Below, piece after piece: positions 24,405 through 30,680 of a DNA stretch of 64,000 nucleotides. The stretch lies in contig CAVYYV010000006.1 in assembly GCA_963772815.1 (NCBI GenBank), positions 434,001 through 498,000 on the forward strand, in the 5' to 3' direction. Both the position numbers and the translations under genes were made by a program. The stretch comes from DATFFO01 sp963772815 (GTDB lineage Bacteria > Actinomycetota > Acidimicrobiia > Spongiisociales > ZC4RG35). The notes beneath the pieces were generated by a model. That model was not told where the DNA came from, ran no database searches, and saw only the letters and a program-made list of their open reading frames with translations. How positions within the stretch are numbered: position 1 is the first letter of the stretch; every line of letters starts with the position of its first letter.

Positions 24405-25187
24405 CTAACCCGCTCCACCCTGTCGAGCCAATGGCCGCCGTTCTCCGTTGAGCTCGGGAGGCTGATCAGGTCGCCTGTGCAGGGCAATCATCTGGGCGAA
24501 GATGGCGACCGCCACCTCCTGGGGGCTCTCGGCGCCTATGTCGAGACCAATCGGCCCGTTGATCCGAGCGATCGTGTCCTCATCGAAGTCTGCCTCCGTC
24601 AGCCGTTCACGCCGACGCTGGGCGGTGCGACGGGAGCCCATCGCTCCGATGTAGCGAACCGGGGTCGGAAGGACAATGGGCCACAACGGATCCTCAAACC
24701 GTGCATCGTGGCTCAGGACCACCACAGAGGTCCGGCGGTCCAGCACGAGCCGGTCAGCGATCTGGTCGGGCCAGCCCACCAGCAACTCATCGGCCTCTGG
24801 GAATCTCTCTCTGGTCAGGAAGGCAGGACACGAATCGGACACCGTGACGTGGAAGTCCATCAGCCTGGCCAGGCCGGATAGAGCCTGGGCAATGTGTACG
24901 GCCCCGAACACGACCAGCCGGGGACGCGGGACTATGGGCTCGATGAAGACCTCGACGTCTCCGTAACCCAGCGTGGCGGGCGCCTCCCGATCGACGAGCT
25001 GGGCCACGTCGGCGAGGATCTCGGGCCCGACCCGAGCCGGCAGCTCTCCGACCATAACCCCGTCCTCCAGGTCGACCGTGGCCGACGCCCCTAGACCGGG
25101 GCCGGAAACGACCGTTACTCGAGCGCCGAACCGCTCTCGATCGATCAACTCGGCAACTGCGCTCAGGATGTCGCCCACCTCGGCCAT
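24405..25187 (-). CDS. XdhC-family protein, C-terminal Rossmann part (molybdenum hydroxylase maturation)
   Basis: 260 residues from ATG 25187. After a poorly conserved N-terminal 90 residues, the XdhC Rossmann domain begins at RLVVFGAVHIAQALSGLARL and includes VVVLSHDARFEDPLW, RYIGAMGSRRTAQRR and GLDIGAESPQEVAVAIFAQ. XdhC proteins bind molybdenum cofactor and help its sulfuration and insertion into xanthine/CO dehydrogenase-type enzymes. The usual XdhC N-terminal domain is encoded separately by the gene just upstream, so here the protein is split into two polypeptides. Confidence 0.9.
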   Translation of the reverse strand: MAEVGDILSAVAELIDRERFGARVTVVSGPGLGASATVDLEDGVMVGELPARVGPEILADVAQLVDREAPATLGYGDVEVFIEPIVPRPRLVVFGAVHIAQALSGLARLMDFHVTVSDSCPAFLTRERFPEADELLVGWPDQIADRLVLDRRTSVVVLSHDARFEDPLWPIVLPTPVRYIGAMGSRRTAQRRRERLTEADFDEDTIARINGPIGLDIGAESPQEVAVAIFAQMIALHRRPDQPPELNGERRPLARQGGAG

Positions 25188-25197
25188 CAGTCCCAAT

Positions 25198-25506
25198 TCA
25201 CCACGGCTCGATGAACACCTGGATGGTGCCGCCACAGGCCAAGCCCACATCGAAGGCATCGTCGTCGGAGATCCCGTATGTGACCAGCATCGGCCGGCCC
25301 GTCTCCATCACCTTCTGGGCATGCAGGAATACGTCATTCTCGACGCAGCCGCCCGAGACCGAGCCTTCCATCTCCCCGGCCGACGACACCAGCATCTTCG
25401 ACCCCAGAGGCCGGGGAGCCGGACCCGCCACGCGGACCACGGTGGCCGCAGCCACCGAGTCGCCGGCCGCCTTCCACCTGTCGCGTATCTCGAGCTCTTC
25501 TCTCAT
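25198..25506 (-). CDS. XdhC/CoxI N-terminal domain protein
   Basis: 102 residues covering the CoxI domain (PF02625-type), with AAATVVRVAGPAPRPLGSKM, the EGSVSGGCVENDV motif and the closing GLACGGTIQVFIEPW. It complements the separate Rossmann-type XdhC gene downstream, and the two together correspond to one full XdhC. The start overlaps the stop of the vWA gene coxE by 4 nt, and the second half starts 10 nt after its stop. It is required for maturation of the Mo hydroxylase encoded further upstream on the same strand. Confidence 0.9.
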   Translation of the reverse strand: MREELEIRDRWKAAGDSVAAATVVRVAGPAPRPLGSKMLVSSAGEMEGSVSGGCVENDVFLHAQKVMETGRPMLVTYGISDDDAFDVGLACGGTIQVFIEPW

Positions 25507-26621
25507 CGCCGTCTCCTCTCGGGAACCGACTCTAGGAGCCTCACCACCGAAGCGAGATCGGAGAACTTGCCCGCAGCGAGGAAATCATCCACGTGGGGAA
25601 GCGCGGCTTGCATACCCCTGGTCTCGGGCGCGAAACCCGGTCGTGATGCCAGGGGGTTCAGCCACACGACCCGGTGAACGGAGCGAGCCAGTCGGGCCAT
25701 CTCCTCGGCCAGGACTTCAGGATCCCCCCGGTCCCAGCCGTCGGATACGATCACCACGATCGGGCCGCTCCCGGTCACGCGTCGTGCCCAGCGCCGATTG
25801 AAGACCCGCAGCGCCTCGCCAATCTGAGTGCCCCCCGACCAGTCATGCACGGCATCGGCCACCCTGGCGATGGCCTCGCTGGGGCTACGCCTGTTGAGGG
25901 CGCGCGTGATCCGGGTCAGGCGTGTCGAGAAAACGAAGGCCTCCAGTTGCCCCAGATGACCCCGAGCAGCGTGGGCAAAGTAGAGAAGCATCTCCGAGTA
26001 GCGCTCCATGGAGCCGGACACGTCGGCAATGAACAGAAGCGGTCGCCGTCTGACCCGTCTTTCGGTGAAGGCGGGAAGCAGCAGGTCTCCCTGGCTGCCC
26101 ACCATCCGTCCCAGCGTGCGCCGCGGGTCGGGATGGTCGCCACCCCGCGACGAACGACGACGTCTCGACCACGCATCCGCCGGTCGCCACATCATGGAAG
26201 CGATCAGGGCCCGCACCTGGGCGGCCTCGGCGTCCGTCAGCTCGGAGAAGTCCTTCTCCGCCAATCTGTCGATGGAAGAGGCTCCCAGCACGGCTATCTC
26301 ATCGGTCGGGTCGGAGCCGTCGCCTTCACCGCCCCCGGTTGCCTCATCGATCGACCATCCCCGATCTCGATCGCTGACCAGAGCGAGGCCTGCGTCGGGA
26401 CCCTGGCGTCCGAATACCTCTATGAAAACGCGGGCGAAGACCGGTAGCTGGTCGGCGGAACTGACGCACACGGCGCGAAAGGCGTAGTAGGTGTCGGCAG
26501 CAGAGGCCAGGCCCACGGCGTCGGCGGCAGCCGCCAGATCGGCGGCGATCGTGGGCCCGACCGGGACGCCTGCCGCTCGCAGGCGACGCCCGAACTCGAC
26601 GAGAGTCTCCGAGCCGGCCAT
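25503..26621 (-). CDS. coxE: vWA-domain protein CoxE
   Basis: 372 residues. The N-terminal half is helical (FGRRLRAAGVPVGPTIAADL). The von Willebrand A domain spans about residues 190-350, with the MIDAS motif DVSGSM, a Thr in the SGGTQIGEALRVFN segment and an Asp in IVVIVSDGWDRG. CoxE works with the MoxR-type ATPase CoxD to fold and load the Mo-Cu (or Mo) centre of CO dehydrogenase-like enzymes. Its stop overlaps the CoxI-domain gene, and its start lies 4 nt after the baeRF-like gene, so the whole group is tightly packed. Confidence 0.9.
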   Translation of the reverse strand: MAGSETLVEFGRRLRAAGVPVGPTIAADLAAAADAVGLASAADTYYAFRAVCVSSADQLPVFARVFIEVFGRQGPDAGLALVSDRDRGWSIDEATGGGEGDGSDPTDEIAVLGASSIDRLAEKDFSELTDAEAAQVRALIASMMWRPADAWSRRRRSSRGGDHPDPRRTLGRMVGSQGDLLLPAFTERRVRRRPLLFIADVSGSMERYSEMLLYFAHAARGHLGQLEAFVFSTRLTRITRALNRRSPSEAIARVADAVHDWSGGTQIGEALRVFNRRWARRVTGSGPIVVIVSDGWDRGDPEVLAEEMARLARSVHRVVWLNPLASRPGFAPETRGMQAALPHVDDFLAAGKFSDLASVVRLLESVPERRRR

Positions 26622-26625
26622 CAGG

Positions 26626-27724
26626 TCAGCCGATGGTGAACCTGGTCAGGGCGGCCACTCCCTGTGCATCGAGACGAGACGCCACCGAGACGATGCTGAC
26701 CTTGCCTCCGGCCTCGACCGTGGCCTCCATCGCGGCCGCCACGACGTCGGAGACCTCGAACAGAGGCGAGCCGCACACCGGACAGGCGGTTCCCATTCGA
26801 CCCAACCAGCCGCATTGGTCGCATTGCACGCCCGACTTGGCAAAGGGCCCTGCCACGACCATGTGATCTACTGCGTGGGCATTGCAGGCCTCGAGCAGGG
26901 GGGCCAGGCCTGCCACGGCCTGGCCTCCGGCCTCCACTTCCCCCATGACGCGTTCCAAGAGCCGTTCCTGGGATGCCAGGCGTACCCGATCTATCTCCCC
27001 TGAGATCATCTCGATCAGCTCGGAGCGGGTCAGAGTACTGGGGATCCACGACCATCCGGCCCTGGGGCAGATCCTGAAGGTAGGCGTGCATCTGGGCGGC
27101 GATCGGATCGAACAGCTCCTCATGACTCCCGATCACTACCAGCTCCAGCGCCTGATCTTGATGCGCCTCGAGCAACTGTCTCCCTGCCCGCCTCCACAGC
27201 TTGTTGGCCAGTTCGTCGGCCCTGGAGCGAATCCGATGCTCCTCGTATCCCCCAAATCCGGCGTAGTTGTCCTTGCCGGGATCGACTTCGAGCTCATCGC
27301 CCAAATCGTGCAGCTCTCCGCCCGACGACAGATAAGTCCTCGCCCGTGCGCCGTCGGCGACTATCACCCCGGCCCGCATGGGACGAGGCTGGGCGCGAAG
27401 GGGGCGCAGCAACGGGCGCGTGCCAACTGCAGCCGTGTCTTCGACGGTGCCCGTCAACGGCAGGTACTCGAAGACTCCGTCGTCGTGCGAGGCGAAGAAC
27501 GCAACCGCGGGCGCAGTCTCGGCGTCGATGCGGGCGGCGGAATCGATGATGCGGTCGCAATCCGATCTGATCGATTTCTCGGTGGCGCGATCGTCTCGCT
27601 GCTCACTCCTCATGCCCTTGAGCAAATCGACCAGGACCGCCCGAGTGGCGGGGGCCCGTCGGTTGACGTAGACGCTGAGCAGCGTCCCGGTGGGGCTGTG
27701 CAACTTGGCGATGGGATCAATCAC
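26626..27724 (-). CDS. baeRF-type (eRF1-superfamily) protein with Zn-ribbon, frameshifted
   Basis: Starts at GTG 27724, which has an AGGAGG ribosome-binding site. The N-terminal part (VIDPIAKLHSPTGTLLSVYV, then GVIVADGARARTYLSSGGEL) matches bacterial relatives of archaeo-eukaryotic release factor 1. The frame shifts at a four-base G run on the plus strand (27040-27043). After it, the product continues with TRSELIEMISGEIDRVRL, a C-terminal domain with two CxxC pairs (CDQCGW and CPVCGS) and a stop at 26626-26628. Total 1099 nt, so one extra base; repaired length is about 365 residues. No GGQ motif is seen. A role in ribosome-associated quality control or nucleic-acid binding is possible. Confidence 0.75.
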
Positions 27725-27845
27725 TGGTGTGGTCCTCCTGGCGGGAATCGGCGGCCTCGCTTCGACCGTAGCGGAGGGCCGCGCAACGGGGACCACGTCA
27801 TCTCCATGCGTTGCCCCGAGCGTACCCGTAGGCGAGGGCGAATGC

Positions 27846-28715
27846 TCAGCCCACGCCCGACGAGCGATGGCTGCGCACAGTCTCCACGTCCTCGCGGTAC
27901 TTGAGAACCACTCCGAGCGTGTCCTCGACCACGTCGTCTGTGAGTTCGGTGGCGCCCAACACGCCTAGCGCCCGTGCCCAATCCAGGGTCTCGGCCACGC
28001 CGGGAGGCTTGAAGAGATCCAGGGTTCGCAGGTCGGCCATCGCTTCGGCCAGGTTCCGGGCCAGTCTCTGGTCGAGGTCGGGGATGCGCTCCTTGATGAT
28101 GGCGATCTCCCGATCGACCGTCGGGTAGTCGATCCACTGATAGATGCATCGCCGCTTCAAGGCGTCGTGTATCTCCCTGGTTCGATTGGACGTGATGATG
28201 ACGATCGGGGGATGGTGGGCGGTGATGGTCCCGATTTCGGGAATCGTGACCTGGAAGTCGGAAAGGATCTCGAGCAGAAAGGCCTCGAACTCCTCATCGG
28301 CCCGGTCCAGCTCGTCGATGAGCAGAACGGGCCGCATTCCCTCGGCACCCGCTTCCACGGCCTGGAGTAGGGGACGAGCAATCAGGTACTCGCGAGACAT
28401 GATGTCACCCACCTTCGCGTCCACGCCTTCCCCGCCCGCCTCGATGAGGCGGATGGCGAGCATCTGTCGGGCGTAATCCCATTCGTATAGGGCGTGGTTG
28501 ACGTCCAGTCCCTCGTAGCACTGCAAGCGGATCAAGGGGACGTCGAAGATGCCCGCCAGAACCTTGGCCACCTCGGTCTTGCCCACACCGGCCTCACCCT
28601 CGAGAAACAGCGGCCGCTCCAGCTGCAGCGCAAGATGAACGGCAACCGCCAACCCGCGATCCGCCACATACCCCCGCTCCCTAAACCCCGCAACCACCTC
28701 TTCCACCGTCCGCAT
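27846..28715 (-). CDS. coxD: MoxR-type AAA+ ATPase CoxD
   Basis: 289 residues from ATG 28715; ATGs at 28721 and 28730 are also in frame and no ribosome-binding site decides. Visible ATPase elements are the Walker A FLEGEAGVGKTEVAKVLA (about residue 35), Walker B VLLIDELDRADEEFEAFL (about residue 120), sensor 1 PPIVIITSNRTREI and an arginine-rich lid region. CoxD is the chaperone-like ATPase that acts with CoxE to form the active site of CO dehydrogenase. The inverted repeat of the AbiEi/DUF559 cassette ends only 19 bp upstream, so coxD has lost direct linkage to coxM. Confidence 0.9.
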   Translation of the reverse strand: MRTVEEVVAGFRERGYVADRGLAVAVHLALQLERPLFLEGEAGVGKTEVAKVLAGIFDVPLIRLQCYEGLDVNHALYEWDYARQMLAIRLIEAGGEGVDAKVGDIMSREYLIARPLLQAVEAGAEGMRPVLLIDELDRADEEFEAFLLEILSDFQVTIPEIGTITAHHPPIVIITSNRTREIHDALKRRCIYQWIDYPTVDREIAIIKERIPDLDQRLARNLAEAMADLRTLDLFKPPGVAETLDWARALGVLGATELTDDVVEDTLGVVLKYREDVETVRSHRSSGVG

Positions 28716-28733
28716 TTCCATGCCCTGCATGGT

Positions 28734-28790
28734 ATCCGGCGTTTTTATCAGCAAAACGGGACCCTGGAGGTACCGTTTTGTAGGGGAGAA
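28734..28790. repeat. Left terminal inverted repeat of the AbiEi/DUF559 cassette
   Basis: 57 bp that match, in inverted orientation, 29780-29835 at about 50 of 57 positions, with one single-base indel. The outer part reads ATCCGGCGTTTTTATCAG; the inner part holds a hairpin with AAAACGG...CCGTTTT arms (28753-28779). The inner end is GGGGAGAA. Confidence 0.9.
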
Positions 28791-28848
28791 TTCCGCGCCT
28801 CGGGTCAACCCCCTTCACATGAGGGGTGGGCTGGGTGATATTCGGCCC

Positions 28849-29775
28849 ATGGCCCCCTTCGAGCTGCTTCGGGAAATCGCCGCCACCCAACATGGCCTGC
28901 TGACGCGACGCCAGGCGCGGGAGGCAGGCCTGAGCAAGAAGATGCTGCGACACCGGGTCCGGTCCGGGCATCTGACCTTCGTCACGCCACGGGTACTCAA
29001 GATCGGGGGATCCGCCACCTCGCGGTGGCAGACAGTCATGGCCGGAGTTCTCGACGTCGGCCCAGCCGCCCTCGCCTCTCATCTCACGGCCGCCGCCATG
29101 TGGGGCGTGCCCAACGTGCCCGCGGAACCTGTCGACGTCTCCGTCGAGCGCTACGTACGCCGCAACCAGGCACCGGTCCGAGTTCATCACCTGACGGTGA
29201 TTCCGTCCGACCAACGGGCAGTCCTCTACGACATCCCTCTCACAGCCCCCGCCTTCACAGTCCTATGCGTCACCGGCTCCTCCGGCACCCGCCGCGGCGC
29301 CCAGGTGCTCGATCACCTTCTCGGCCAGCGAGATGTCACCCTGGACGAGGTGTGGGCCGTCGTGGACGGCCTGTCCAAACAGGGTCGCAACGGTTTGAGG
29401 GACCTGCGCAAGCTCCTCGACGACCGCGCCGACCACCAGCCTCCTGCCGAGAGCAACAACGAGCGACGCTTCGACTATCTCTCCCGTCGGGCTGGCATCA
29501 CCACCTTCCGCAGACAGGTCGACGTGCGCTCCCCAAGCTGGGTGGGTCGGGTCGACTTCGAGGACACCGATCTGCCCTTCATCGTCGAGATCCAGAGCGA
29601 GCGCTATCACACGTCGTGGGCCGCGCGCCGAGCCGACGCCGAACGAATCCGCAAGCTGGAGGCGGCGGGATACACCGTGCTGGTTGTCTGGGACCACGAG
29701 TTGTGGTTCGACGGCGACGGAGTAGTCGACCGCCTCCTCAAGACACGCCAAAGCCTGCGCCAGGGTCGCTCCTGA
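28849..29775 (+). CDS. AbiEi-type winged-helix / DUF559 (PD-(D/E)XK-like) protein
   Basis: 308 residues from ATG 28849; an in-frame ATG at 28819 is an alternative. Residues 1-70 match the AbiEi-type antitoxin N-terminal winged helix (AATQHGLLTRRQAREAGLSK). Residues 75-190 resemble the AbiEi middle region. The C-terminal part (about residues 220-300) is DUF559/Vsr-like, with RVDFEDTDLPFIVEIQSERYH and LEAAGYTVLVVWDHELWF; an Asp, a Glu and a Gln-like position fit a degenerate PD-(D/E)XK core. No AbiEii toxin partner is adjacent. Such proteins are common in actinobacteria, with function unknown. Here the gene fills a cassette bounded by inverted repeats. Confidence 0.82.
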   Translation: MAPFELLREIAATQHGLLTRRQAREAGLSKKMLRHRVRSGHLTFVTPRVLKIGGSATSRWQTVMAGVLDVGPAALASHLTAAAMWGVPNVPAEPVDVSVERYVRRNQAPVRVHHLTVIPSDQRAVLYDIPLTAPAFTVLCVTGSSGTRRGAQVLDHLLGQRDVTLDEVWAVVDGLSKQGRNGLRDLRKLLDDRADHQPPAESNNERRFDYLSRRAGITTFRRQVDVRSPSWVGRVDFEDTDLPFIVEIQSERYHTSWAARRADAERIRKLEAAGYTVLVVWDHELWFDGDGVVDRLLKTRQSLRQGRS

Positions 29776-29779
29776 CGCG

Positions 29780-29835
29780 TTCTCCCCTGCAAAACGGGCC
29801 CCTCAGGGTCCCGTTTTACTGATAAAAACGCGGAT
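29780..29835. repeat. Right terminal inverted repeat of the AbiEi/DUF559 cassette
   Basis: 56 bp, the inverted counterpart of 28734-28790. Its hairpin (29791-29817) has AAAACGGG...CCCGTTTT arms of 8 bp plus an inner CCC/GGG pair. It begins 4 bp after the cassette gene's stop codon and ends on the first base of the coxM stop (TAA on the minus strand). With T-rich flanks it could also terminate transcription from both sides. Confidence 0.9.
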
Positions 29836-30680
29836 TAGAGCTGGGCGAGCGCCTGGGTGAGGGCGCGCCGCGTGAAGACCTGGGCGAGGTGGGCTTTGTA
29901 GGCTTCGGAGCCGTAGAGGTCTTCCAGGACTGTGACGCCTTCCGTCGCCCTCCCGGCAGCCTCCTTCACCGCCTGCTCCGACCCGTCCGTGCCGATCAGG
30001 GCCTCGGCCACTCCCGACGCAAGGGAGGCCTTGGTACCGACCCCGGTCAGGGCCACGCGGCAGTCAGAGACCGAGCCGTTGGACTTGTCCACCCACACGG
30101 CGGCTCCCGCCACTGCGTAGTCGGTGTGTCCGCCCCTTCGACCCAGCTTGTCGTACGCGGAGGCGCCGCCCCGGTTGGGAATCCGGATCTCGGTGAGGAT
30201 CTCGTCGGGCTCCAGCGCCGACATGAGGGCGTCGACGTAGAAGTCGTCCGAGGCGATCTCCCGAGAGCCATTGGGGCCGTGAGCGACCATCGTCGCGCCC
30301 AGGGCCAGCACGGCTGCGGTCTGATCGGCGGCGATGTCGGAATGGGCCACCGCCCCGCACGTGGTGCCGCGATTGCGAACCTGGACGTCACCCGTCCAGG
30401 AGGCGGCATCCACCAGAGCCTTGGGGAGACCCGATGCGGCGGTCTGGGCATGGCGCACCAACGCCCCGACCGATGTGTGATCACCTTTGTCGGCGATCTG
30501 ATCGAGCCCGGGGACCCGACCGATGTCGATAACCGTCGACGGCGAAAGCAGGCGAAGCTTCATCATCGGGATGAGGCTCATGCCGCCCGCCATGACCTTG
30601 CCCAACTCCGCACCGGACAGGGCCGAGACGGCCTCATCGATGCTGCCGGCAGCCACGTAGTCGAACTTCCTCGGATACAT
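29835..30680 (-). CDS. coxM: CO/xanthine dehydrogenase-type FAD-binding subunit CoxM
   Basis: 281 residues, the usual size of the medium subunit. FAD-binding motifs are AGGMSLIPMMKLRL (about residues 31-44, usually AGGHSL) and TTCGAVAHSDIAAD (about residues 106-119, usually TxGGxxAHxDP). Both deviate slightly but keep the fold. It passes electrons from the [2Fe-2S] clusters of CoxS to FAD. Its start overlaps the coxL stop by 1 nt. The stop codon touches the right inverted repeat of the inserted cassette, so its C-terminus (ALTQALAQL) may have been trimmed or left intact by the insertion. Confidence 0.92.
   Translation of the reverse strand: MYPRKFDYVAAGSIDEAVSALSGAELGKVMAGGMSLIPMMKLRLLSPSTVIDIGRVPGLDQIADKGDHTSVGALVRHAQTAASGLPKALVDAASWTGDVQVRNRGTTCGAVAHSDIAADQTAAVLALGATMVAHGPNGSREIASDDFYVDALMSALEPDEILTEIRIPNRGGASAYDKLGRRGGHTDYAVAGAAVWVDKSNGSVSDCRVALTGVGTKASLASGVAEALIGTDGSEQAVKEAAGRATEGVTVLEDLYGSEAYKAHLAQVFTRRALTQALAQL

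Larger units (their letters stand above)
28734..29835 (+). mobile_element. Candidate TIR-bounded mobile cassette carrying one AbiEi/DUF559 gene
   Basis: A 1.1-kb unit bounded by 56-57-bp near-identical inverted repeats and holding one gene opposite in direction to the surrounding cox operon. The right repeat ends inside the coxM stop codon, and the left repeat ends 19 bp before the coxD start, so without the unit coxM and coxD would be nearly adjacent. There is no transposase and no clear target-site duplication. Mobility could be non-autonomous or depend on the encoded nuclease-like protein, which is inference. The base composition of the gene is like its neighbours; the repeats are AT-richer. 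Confidence 0.65.

Noticed and set aside
26621..27796. Single 391-residue ORF covering the baeRF-like gene
   Set aside because: After the G run its translation turns into Arg/Gly/Pro-rich nonsense, while the conserved C-terminus with CxxC pairs is in another frame.
28849..29775. Complete AbiEi/AbiEii toxin-antitoxin pair
   Set aside because: Only the AbiEi-like gene is present; the cassette has no room for an AbiEii nucleotidyltransferase, and none is adjacent.
28734..29835. Ordinary IS element
   Set aside because: The single gene has no transposase motif, and no clear target duplication flanks the inverted repeats.
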